NCBI GenBank assembly: GCA_023091735.1
Contig: JALKBU010001077.1
Span: forward strand, 1-17,152
DNA from: Trichomonas tenax
Taxonomy: Eukaryota; Parabasalia; Trichomonadida; Trichomonadidae
Direction: 5' to 3'
Length of the DNA: 17,152 nucleotides
Within the stretch, counting starts at the first letter, position 1. Each line of letters starts with the position of its first letter. Below are positions 7,393-14,952 of the stretch, in pieces. The notes under the pieces were generated by a model, which had not been told where the DNA came from, did not search any database, and was given only the letters and a program-made list of their open reading frames with translations. The position numbers were made by a program, and so were the translations under genes.

Positions 7393-8571
7393 TTAACATC
7401 GAGCTGAAGAAATTAAAGCAGCCTTTTCTTCCTTGAGGAGGTTAATATAAGCTTCATTCTTACATGATTCTACTTCTACAGATAAATCAGATATCTGCTG
7501 CTGCCTATACTTCTCGAACACCTTAAGAGAGTTGTTCACCTGTTCTAGATCATTCTTCAATGACTGGTTATAGCTCTCTTCGGCAGCAATGTCCTGATAT
7601 ATCTGAATGCTTTCTTCTATAGAATCTATCTCACTCTGGACCATCAATTTAGCGAGAGAACCTGTTCCATCACCAGGATCAGATCTACCAAACATGGTGA
7701 TGAACTTTCCTCTAATCTCTGTATTCATGGCCTGAGCATGCTTCAATGTTGCTTGGTTTCGACTAAAGTTTGTTCTTTTCTTCTTTATTTGATCTAATAA
7801 TTGCTTCCTCTTATAAATCCAGTTTGAAATGTTATCGACTTGCTTAGTTTCGACCTCTTGAACAGCGACATTCTTTTCGTGCTGCTCTTGGATCTTCTTG
7901 AGATTAATCTCTGCATTTTCAAGTGTACGCAAAAGATTTTCTCTTTCTTCTAATAATGGCTTCTTTTGACCCTCTAGATGATCATCAAGCATATTTTTGT
8001 ATGTTTCCAGCTCTTCCTGCTTCTTGGAGAGTTCCTCTTGCAAGAAATTTTGCGTTTCTGTGATCGAATAAAGTTGATCTGAAAGACGAAGGTTTTCTTG
8101 CTGTGTCACAGCGTGCTCTGACTTGGCACTCGAGTGCTGTTGCTGCTGAAGGTCAAGTCTCTCTTGCATGTTTACTAATTTCGATTGTAAAACTTTTTTT
8201 CTTTGGACTTGTTTTGTGTATTCATGAGCGCATTGGCTGTATTGCTTCTTCAATTGGTCTATTTGTGCAAGTGTATTGGCTTCAAAGGCTTCCAATTCGG
8301 CGAGATTTCCAAAAAATGTTGCTTTTTCGTCGGCTTCTGGGTTTTCATTTCTTCTAGGTAAAGTTTCACGATCAGGTTTCTCTGTTCGTAGTTCTTCAAG
8401 CTGAAATGTGTTCTGTTCTATTTCATCTTCTAATTTTTCATTATCATTTAGCAAATTTTCGCGTGTTTTCTTCGCAATTTTGATATCATCTTCAAGTAGG
8501 GCAAGTCTGCGTTGGAGATCAATCATTATTCTCCTGTTGACTGTCTCCTTCGCCATCGAAGTCTCCTGCAT
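7393..8571 (-). CDS. long coiled-coil protein, unrecognised
   Basis: A 392-residue, highly charged protein predicted by eye to be mostly coiled coil. Heptad-like Leu/Ile patterns run from residue ~15 (MIDLQRRLALLEDDIKIAKK) through ~310, broken near 300 by FGRSDPGDGTGSL, and resume to ~385 (IYQDIAAEESYNQSLKNDLE, then SLKVFEKYRQQQISDL). It is rich in Glu, Lys, Gln and Leu, with no membrane segment or signal peptide. Such proteins in trichomonads are often cytoskeletal or axonemal, and the neighbouring POC1-like gene fits that loosely, but I cannot name a family. A second ATG six codons in (MAKETV) is an alternative start. The first was chosen because the candidate promoter hexamer lies 11 nt upstream of it. 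Confidence 0.85.
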   Translation of the reverse strand: MQETSMAKETVNRRIMIDLQRRLALLEDDIKIAKKTRENLLNDNEKLEDEIEQNTFQLEELRTEKPDRETLPRRNENPEADEKATFFGNLAELEAFEANTLAQIDQLKKQYSQCAHEYTKQVQRKKVLQSKLVNMQERLDLQQQQHSSAKSEHAVTQQENLRLSDQLYSITETQNFLQEELSKKQEELETYKNMLDDHLEGQKKPLLEERENLLRTLENAEINLKKIQEQHEKNVAVQEVETKQVDNISNWIYKRKQLLDQIKKKRTNFSRNQATLKHAQAMNTEIRGKFITMFGRSDPGDGTGSLAKLMVQSEIDSIEESIQIYQDIAAEESYNQSLKNDLEQVNNSLKVFEKYRQQQISDLSVEVESCKNEAYINLLKEEKAALISSARC

Positions 8572-9317
8572 GACTAATTTTTAAACGTCAACAAAAATGT
8601 TATTTCTTTATTTTTAGAATTTAGATATATTACATTGTATGGATTATAAATATTTTGTTATTTTTGCGAAATACTGATTTTAGTGTCACTTTTTAAGTTT
8701 CATTCTCGCATAGAAGAAAGTCGTCAAATCTAAACACTAAATTGCGACAAAAAAAATTGCAAATGTTAGAGCATCCCCAGATTCTGGTCCAAAATTAATT
8801 TTCATGGTGAGAACTCCTATAAAACAATTTTTGTTAACTCTTGATTCATTTTTAGGCTCATTTGGATCTCAATATGCATAACTCCTGTATATAGATTATA
8901 ACTATATATGCTTTTCAGGAAGCAACATTAAGAACTTCTTGATTCAATATATTGTGGTGCATTACTGATAAATATTTCATTTACATTAAAGATAATTCAA
9001 TTTTGAGTCGCATGATAAAAATGGAGTATTATTTTAGCTTCAGATTCTTATACAAATAACTCAGTATTATATAATGTAAAAACTTCAAGTTTCCATTTCT
9101 TTCTGATTATATTGATATATTTATAAAATCGGCCAGTTTTTCCGTTGTTTGAATGCGAATGATTCGACATTGGTTTCAAAATATTAGTTTCTGCAATGTA
9201 TAGTTGCATGGAATCATTGTGACAATATAAAGTTTTTTATTTCAGTTTATTTATAAATTTCATTGCCATGAAATGCTATTAAGAGACCAATTTGTTTCTA
9301 TTTTATTTATTAGCTGA
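8572..9317. other. AT-rich spacer upstream of coiled-coil gene
   Basis: Shared 5' flank of the minus-strand coiled-coil gene and the plus-strand BspA-like relic. No protein-like frame or RNA gene recognised. The only site noted is the AAACGT hexamer at 8583-8588. Confidence 0.6.
8583..8588 (-). promoter_or_regulatory. candidate ACGTTT promoter motif of coiled-coil gene
   Basis: On the sense strand GACGTTTAAAAATTAG precedes the ATG, with ACGTTT ending 11 nt before it. Same hexamer as at IFT46. Inferred. Confidence 0.35.
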
Positions 9318-11690
9318 AAGAGATTTCGAGGAGTTGAATACAACAATTATAACATAGTTCTCATCAGTGCTCTAGCTTCTTTAAATGGTGAATATGTTTT
9401 TCCTTCGACTGCCACAATAATCCTTGGAGGAGAAAAGAACATAGAGAGTCCATTTTACAATTGCAGAAGTTCCTTAACAAGTATTTGCAAATATTGTTTT
9501 GATAGTTCTGGCTTAGTAAGTGCGGACTTGAGTGAATGCCGCGTTTTATTATCCCTCAATGTCTCCATATTTTCTAATTGCTATTCATTAACGAATATTC
9601 GATTGCCGTTAACGCTTCAAACTATTTGTGCAGGATGTTTTATGAATTGCCAATCTTTGCAAATCCTTTATATACCAGATTCACTAAAGCTAATTGATGC
9701 AGAATCAGAATTACTAACTTTCCAAAACGCTTTGACAAAGATTGTTATTAATCCAACATCGCAGCTTCAAGAAACCAAAGGAAAAGCATTTTATCAAATA
9801 TTACTTCAATTTATATTCCTAAAAATACAGTTATCTATTCAGATTCATTTATATTTTGCAAACTAGAAAAAATTGAAATCCATCTCCAAAACACAAAATA
9901 TAAAACAGATGGAAAGATAGTTTATACAGATAATGATAATTCAACATCGTTTTTTGCTTCATCTTCTTTGAGTGGTATATTTGAAATCCCTTCATTCGTA
10001 TCGAATTTAGCTTATAGCTCATTTAGAGGGACAGACATAACAGGTGTGGTTTTGCCCAATCGTTTGATAACTATCGGTACGCATTTATTTTTGAAATCTA
10101 AATTACAAAAATTTAGTTATAATGATGGATATACTGAAGTTACAGATTTCTCTTTTTATTACTGCACATCTCTAACTGATCACAATATTAAGATTAGAAA
10201 CATTCGAAGGTTGCTCTAAATTAACGAATATAACACTTCCACCTAATTTAAGGATTATTGGTAACAGAAGTGTATTGACTCCATTTTTGGGATTTAGCGA
10301 CCAAAATTGGTGGATTTAGAAATTGACCTCTTTGGTAACTATGCTTTTTATGGATGCAAATCTCTATTAAGTCTATCATTGCCAGCAACTGTTACTGAAA
10401 TTGGTTCTTCGGCATTTTCTGGCTGCAGAAAACTCGTAATCGATGTCTCAAAAAATCCAAACTTTCTAATTGCTGATAATATGTTATTTAAGAACAATAA
10501 GCAGGTTTTGGCTGAATATTTTGGGAGCGATATTAATGCAAACGTTTCAATTCCTGCCGAATGCAAATCAATTGGAGATTCGACATTTAATGGTAAAAAT
10601 TTAAAATCAGTTAAGTTTTCTGGTAACACTGAAGTCACTGTTGGAATTCAAGTATTTTATAATTCTAAAATTGTATTTATTGATTTTCCACCTGGCTTGA
10701 AATCATTAGGAACAAAATGTTTTTCATTTTGCAGTTATTTAGAATCAGTAAAATTCAATGGAAATCTTTTGGCATCCATTCCAGAATGTTGTTTCCAATC
10801 CTGTAGCAGATTGTTTAATATATTGCAATAAATGCATTTTTGTACTCTGGACTCACGAATGCAAATTTATTAGGAACGATATTATCTGTTGATTTTGAAT
10901 CATTCAGCAACAGTCAAATCGTAACAGCAAGATTATCATATCTGTTGTCACACAGCAAAGTTTTTCTTTATATAAGTCGTTAACAGAAGTTGTGTTTGCT
11001 GAAGGAGTTGAAGAAATTGAGCAATATGTATTTAAAGAATGCACAAAGCTCCAAAGGATTAATCTTCCTGTAAGTATCAGATCGATCAAAGATGTTTGCT
11101 TCACTGATTGCGTTTCATTGACAATTGTCACATTGGCTCTCAACAGTAATTTAACAGAGATGAGAGGAGGTGTTTTTATCGGATGTGTCAATCTTTGTAG
11201 TATCACTGTTGATCCGAATGATAAAAAGTTTTTGTTCGATAATAGTGCACTGATGAATTATGAAGAAACTAATCTCATTGCTTTCCTCCCTCATAGTGGA
11301 ATAACAATATTTGCTGTTCCACTTCCAATGGAAACAATTGGCGCATATGCGTTTATGTCTTGTCAAACATTAATCCGTGTTATATTTAGTGGCAACAAAA
11401 TCAAAACACTCGATTATCAAGCATTTAAGGGATGTTCTAAGCTTTCATTCATTTTCTTCAGTTACTCTAGTTTGAAAACTATAAATGCTGAAGTTTTTGA
11501 TGGATGTCGACTTCTTAATAAATTTGGTTCTATTTCATACCCATCAGGCCTAAATCCTCTATTTCACTATGCTGTAATTTCTCCCCTTGCATTTGTTAAA
11601 GAATGCAAAGATTTTATTGTTTCATGCAATTACAAATCTTCATTCAAAATCAGCCAAATGATTTATTCAGTAATAATATCAATGTTTTGA
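9318..11690 (+). pseudogene. BspA-like leucine-rich-repeat surface protein gene, multiply frameshifted
   Basis: The plus strand encodes many BspA/TpLRR repeats of the form 'aF.gC..L..i.lP..v..Ig': YAFYGCKSLLSLSLPATVTE, IGSSAFSGCRKL, QRINLPVSIRSIKDVCFTDC, FKGCSKLSFIFFS. In trichomonads BspA-like proteins form the largest family of candidate surface proteins. The repeats hop between frames: frame of 9318 to ~9800, then ITSIYIPKNTVIYSDSF and on to ~10190, then FEGCSKLTNITLPPNLRIIG to ~10300, then 10307-10831, then NAFLYSGLTNANLLG to ~10950, then 10992-11690. That is about five frameshifts. No start codon fits the N-terminus, and the end lacks the membrane segment and tail often present. Neighbouring genes are intact, so decay rather than poor sequence is likely. 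Confidence 0.85.
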
Positions 11691-12140
11691 AGCTAAAATT
11701 CTTATAATAAAATACTTTTCACAAAAGAAAAGTCATCCACATGATCTCGAGTATATTCTAATGCTGCGAAAACATCAAAATATCATCTCATTCCAAATTT
11801 CAAACATTTAATGATTTTGTAGAATTATATGTACTCTCTTTGTGTAGTTCTTAGAATCAAATTCGGAATGCAAACGAGGTTAGAACTGCATCTGCGGCCA
11901 CCAGAATGAAGCAAGTTTGTGGGCAACACAGATCATGTCAAAAATCAACATGGCTGGAATATGGATACCAAAAATGTTCATGTAGCAATTCCTCATGAAA
12001 TTGACTCTATTACGCAAAGTTAATGTCGCATTAGAATAAGCCCGTGATATGCATATCAAATTTAATACAAGATGTCAATTTTCCTATCGTTAACATTGAA
12101 TTATGTCAAAAACTGACAATCATTTACATCACAAGTCTAG
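11691..12140. other. spacer after BspA-like relic
   Basis: No supported gene. A minus-strand open stretch (11880-12074) is listed separately. The right part (from about 12100) is weakly similar to 12710-12770 and belongs to the 608-bp duplication. Confidence 0.5.
11880..12074 (-). other. 64-codon hydrophobic open stretch, unassigned
   Basis: The minus strand is open from a TGA at 12075-12077 to a TAA at 11880-11882. It includes NRVNFMRNCYMNIFGIHIPA followed by MLIFDMICVAHKLASFWWPQ. Tryptophans and a hydrophobic centre suggest former coding sequence, possibly a membrane segment. The family was not recognised, and start and length are uncertain. Confidence 0.25.
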
Positions 12141-12270
12141 TTTTTTAGGTTTGCTTTCCAAACAACACAAGTTTATAATTATTCTTGCAGCGATTCAACG
12201 TCATGTTCCCCTTTATAAATCACATTAAATCCCGGAAAGAATAAAATTGAATGCTGGGGAGCTTCTGGAG
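12121..12270 (+). repeat. 608-bp-offset direct duplication, copy 1
   Basis: Diverged match to 12729-12870. The blocks TTACATC (12124 and 12732), CAAGTTTATAATTATTC (12168; CAAGTCTATAATTATTC at 12776) and TAAAATTGAATG all keep nearly the same spacing, and both copies encode QVYNYSC...TxCSP...KIEC. Confidence 0.7.
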
Positions 12271-12521
12271 GAAGTGGGTTCGTTTCCCCTTTAGGCGATC
12301 AAATTTTGTTAATAACTGGAAATGAATCGATGCCATCACCTTTTGGAGAATCCGAACTTGGCCACCTTGGAAATGGAAATATACGTATAACCACTATTTT
12401 ATTGGAAGAGTATTTCAAAATTAATGTTATTTCTTGTCCAAATAAAAAATTAATTTTAGGATATAAAAGTATTTTTGCTTCAAGTTATTATATCAATATA
12501 GTATGTTTGATAACAGTTTGA
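12141..12521 (+). pseudogene. glycine-rich (ALK-like) domain relic A
   Basis: One plus-strand frame reads QVYNYSCSDSTSCSPL, a TAA at 12216-12218, then ITLNPGKNKIECWGASGGSG and, further on, GESELGHLGNGNIRITTI. 'CSP..ITL.PGKY.IECWGA.GG' begins, and 'GHLGNGNIRIT' ends, the glycine-rich domain resembling the one in ALK-type receptors (Pfam Gly_rich family), widespread in trichomonad proteins. The middle of the domain (GATDIRL...RIIVAGGGGG) is missing, so besides the internal stop there is an internal deletion. After about 12410 the frame becomes AT-rich and unlike the domain. No start codon is in place. Confidence 0.7.
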
Positions 12522-12740
12522 AATAAAGATTTCTTTATTTGAATTTTTAATTTTTGGTAGATTAAAACAGGATGCAAATATTATTGGTGTAGATCCAAAA
12601 ATTTTTCGTGAGACAATTATTAATATTTTCATCAAAAATGTTATTTTATTTTGTTTTATAAATGTTCAATTTTTGGTGCAATCATACATGATGTTCATCT
12701 ATTTGTCAATTTTCTAAAAAATGACATTTACTTACATCGC
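12522..12740. other. AT-rich spacer between the two glycine-rich relics
   Basis: No coding-like frame. The final part (about 12700-12740) resembles 12095-12135, upstream of relic A. Confidence 0.5.
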
Positions 12741-12870
12741 AAAACAAGTTCTTCACAGTTTAAAGTATCGCAGCTCAAGTCTATAATTATTCATGCCAAA
12801 ACTCCACCACTTGTTCGCCATTCCCTATAAAGTTGAATGCAGGATATTATAAAATTGAATGTTTGTGTGC
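12729..12870 (+). repeat. 608-bp-offset direct duplication, copy 2
   Basis: Partner of 12121-12270. The anchor blocks TTACATC and CAAGTNTATAATTATTC both lie exactly 608 bp from their counterparts, so few indels separate the upstream halves. Confidence 0.7.
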
Positions 12871-13196
12871 ATACTTCAAAGCAATTATTGCATTTTGGAG
12901 GTAAAGGTGGTTACGCTGCTGGTGTTTTCCACTTTTTCCACGATGATACATTGAATGCAAGAATTGGTGGTATGGGTAAATCTGATTCTACTGTATCAGT
13001 TGTCCCCGGAGGTGGTGCAGGTGAAACTAGTTCACAAAAGCTTAATACTGCCTCGGGAAGAGGCGCCACCGATATACGATTAAATCGCAATGAATTGATG
13101 CATCGCATAATTGTTGTAGTGAAAAAGTTACAGAAATATCATACACTTTACAATCATATTAAAAGAAAAATTATTATGGGAATGCTGGTGGATTAG
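12741..13196 (+). pseudogene. glycine-rich (ALK-like) domain relic B
   Basis: A first frame reads QVYNYSCQNSTTCSPFPIKL and NAGYYKIECL, then is lost. After a frameshift near 12870-12897, a second frame reads FGGKGGYAAGVFHF, ARIGGMGKSDSTVSVVPGGG, GRGATDIRLNRNELMHRIIV, then degenerates. This is the N-terminal and central part of the same glycine-rich domain as relic A, including the hallmark GATDIRL...RIIV. The expected Gly run and GNG-(F/I)-(V/I)RIT end are missing. The last 23 bases overlap, tail to tail, the end of the minus-strand surface protein gene. Relics A and B start with the same protein segment 608 bp apart. Confidence 0.75.
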
Positions 13197-14628
13197 ATGG
13201 ATCATATCTTTCGTCAAGCCTGCTGCGAGTTTTAACGCATATGAAAATAGCTCCAAATATACCAAAGACGGCAATCACAATGACTAAAACAATCAACACA
13301 ATTTCTAGCGTTGTTAGACCTGATTTAGAGCTTGATCCGCCGCCAGAATTATCTGTACTTGAACTTGAGCTTGCAGCTGAGGATGAAAATGGAGCAGAAG
13401 AAGATGATGAAGAAGATGAGGATGATGATGAAGAAGAAGAGCTCGAAGAAGAAGAAGATGAAGATGATGATGATGAAGATGAAGAAGATGAAGGATATGA
13501 TGAAGAAGCAGGAAGACCGGGTGTTACAGATGTGGAGATCCATCCAGGGAACATGGACATCGGCATGGCAATGTAACTGCTTGTGTTCGCGAGATAATCC
13601 TCATCAAAGTCGATGTAAACAAGTGCAGGATTCGTCAAGAAAACATTTTGCACTGTTGCTGTTGTCGGAACAATCATGAGTAGAGAAGACTCAGATGGTG
13701 AAGCAGAGCTTGCAGCAATGACAATGCGCGTCAATAACACCGGTGATGCATTAATTAATGGAGATGTCAAACTTGTTAGCTCGAAATAGCAATTTTCGAA
13801 AACATTGGCCTTGGCAGATGACTGGATTGGCGATGTTGAAGATGTTGATGTGAAATTAACGTTGTAACACGTGAGGTTGGAAGATGCGGAAGGAAGATTG
13901 AAAACAACTGATGTTGAGGACCCAGACATATCAAATACTGAGTTGAAAACTTCAACTTTACCCGTTGTCATAATGTTGAAGCAGTTTGTCGATGTAACAC
14001 TGGTAAATTTAAGAGAATTTAAGAGGACAGATGCACCATCGATTAAACACGCGACTGCGGATCCGGAGCAGCTGTCAACTGTTAGCCCATTGATGTCTAC
14101 GGCTGCACTCGTTGATTTTCCATCGCAACAAAATGCATCTCCGCCTGTTGTGGACTCGCAGGCTTGAAAAGTGACGTTATAGAGGATAAGGTGGCTATAT
14201 ACCGTAAATCCGCCGCCTGTTGTGTTTGATGAGCAAGAAATAAAGGTACAATTGTTCAAATAAAGGGGGCCTGTTGATTTAATGGCTCCTTGTTTGATGC
14301 AATTGATAAATCTGCAGCTGTAGAAACTGGAGTTAGAGTCAGGGAGAGACAAAACTGCCGTTTGGCCAAAAACTTGTTGATTTGTACCTCTAACATCGTT
14401 CGAATATGAGTTTATACGGACTACTGCAGTCTGGAAATTCTTAAACTCCGAGCTATATACTTTAAGCCTTGAAGATTCGAACTTTTGGACATAATTTGAA
14501 AATGAATTTGATATTTTAATGTTTTTGAAGATATTCTGAGTCTTGCAGTTCATTCTAGAGAACATGAAGAATGGAGATTTGCTGTATAAGTTGTGTGAAA
14601 CTAGATTTATAAGGCTAGAATTTATCAT
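13174..14628 (-). CDS. Pmp-like/beta-helix surface protein with poly-Ser stalk and C-terminal membrane anchor
   Basis: A 484-residue probable cell-surface protein. Residues ~60-340 are rich in Ser, Thr, Asn and short beta-forming runs with Cys pairs: SSFYSCRFINC, LYLNNCTFISCSSNTTGGGF, LILYNVTFQACESTTGGDAF. These resemble the right-handed beta-helix and the GG-x and F-x-x-C/N motifs of polymorphic membrane (Pmp) proteins, a family known in trichomonads. Residues 380-411 are 32 uninterrupted Ser, followed by further Ser/Gly-rich sequence, a plausible extended and possibly glycosylated stalk. A membrane segment lies at 443-465 (IVLIVLVIVIAVFGIFGAIF), then a basic 19-residue cytoplasmic tail ending SNPPAFP. 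No clear signal peptide is visible at the first Met, so the true start or targeting is uncertain. Ligand unknown. Confidence 0.8.
   Translation of the reverse strand: MINSSLINLVSHNLYSKSPFFMFSRMNCKTQNIFKNIKISNSFSNYVQKFESSRLKVYSSEFKNFQTAVVRINSYSNDVRGTNQQVFGQTAVLSLPDSNSSFYSCRFINCIKQGAIKSTGPLYLNNCTFISCSSNTTGGGFTVYSHLILYNVTFQACESTTGGDAFCCDGKSTSAAVDINGLTVDSCSGSAVACLIDGASVLLNSLKFTSVTSTNCFNIMTTGKVEVFNSVFDMSGSSTSVVFNLPSASSNLTCYNVNFTSTSSTSPIQSSAKANVFENCYFELTSLTSPLINASPVLLTRIVIAASSASPSESSLLMIVPTTATVQNVFLTNPALVYIDFDEDYLANTSSYIAMPMSMFPGWISTSVTPGLPASSSYPSSSSSSSSSSSSSSSSSSSSSSSSSSSSSSSSAPFSSSAASSSSSTDNSGGGSSSKSGLTTLEIVLIVLVIVIAVFGIFGAIFICVKTRSRLDERYDPSNPPAFP
13396..13491 (-). repeat. 32-codon serine run
   Basis: 32 consecutive Ser codons, mostly TCA and TCT, with one each of TCC, TCG and AGC. 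The mix of codons shows it is not a simple trinucleotide slip of one codon. On the plus strand it appears as Asp/Glu-, Lys/Met-rich shadow frames. Confidence 0.95.
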
Positions 14629-14949
14629 TTTAGTTTTTTATAAACGTTTATAATTTTTTATATGAAACATTTTATTTTTAAGATTCAAGCCTGAAGTCGA
14701 CTGCTGTAATTAAATCATCAAGAAAAAATCATTTATATGATTTGGACAGATAAATTTCAAAAATTTAGCTCATCAATAGACATTTTTCTCTATATTACAT
14801 GAACCCTGATGAAATTGCCGTGAAAATCCATGTTAAAATCCAATTTTATATTTTATATCTTATATGAAACTCAATATTTTGTTTTTCAAATGATAAAGAT
14901 ATATTCATTTGAACCTCTTGTGAATCGTAGCAATCTACAATTAAGTATT
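14629..14949. other. spacer between CCT alpha and the surface protein gene
   Basis: A 321-bp AT-rich spacer on the 3' side of CCT alpha and 5' side of the surface protein gene. It contains the palindrome at 14639-14652. No gene seen. Confidence 0.6.
14639..14652. promoter_or_regulatory. perfect 14-bp palindrome TATAAACGTTTATA upstream of the surface protein gene
   Basis: It is centred on AACGTT and lies 10 nt upstream of the ATG at 14628. It contains both AAACGT and ACGTTT, the hexamer seen near three other starts. Candidate promoter or dimer-binding site; inferred. Confidence 0.45.
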
Positions 14950-14952
14950 TTA
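14949..14952 (-). terminator. TAAA overlapping the CCT alpha stop codon
   Basis: Sense-strand stop codon plus next base is TAAA, the trichomonad polyadenylation-signal pattern. Use inferred. Confidence 0.4.

Noticed and set aside
13241..13576. Plus-strand open frames rich in Asp/Glu or Lys/Met (13241-13576, 13332-13679)
   Set aside because: They are the antisense shadow of the Ser run in the surface protein gene. Low-complexity acidic or basic repeats with no domain.
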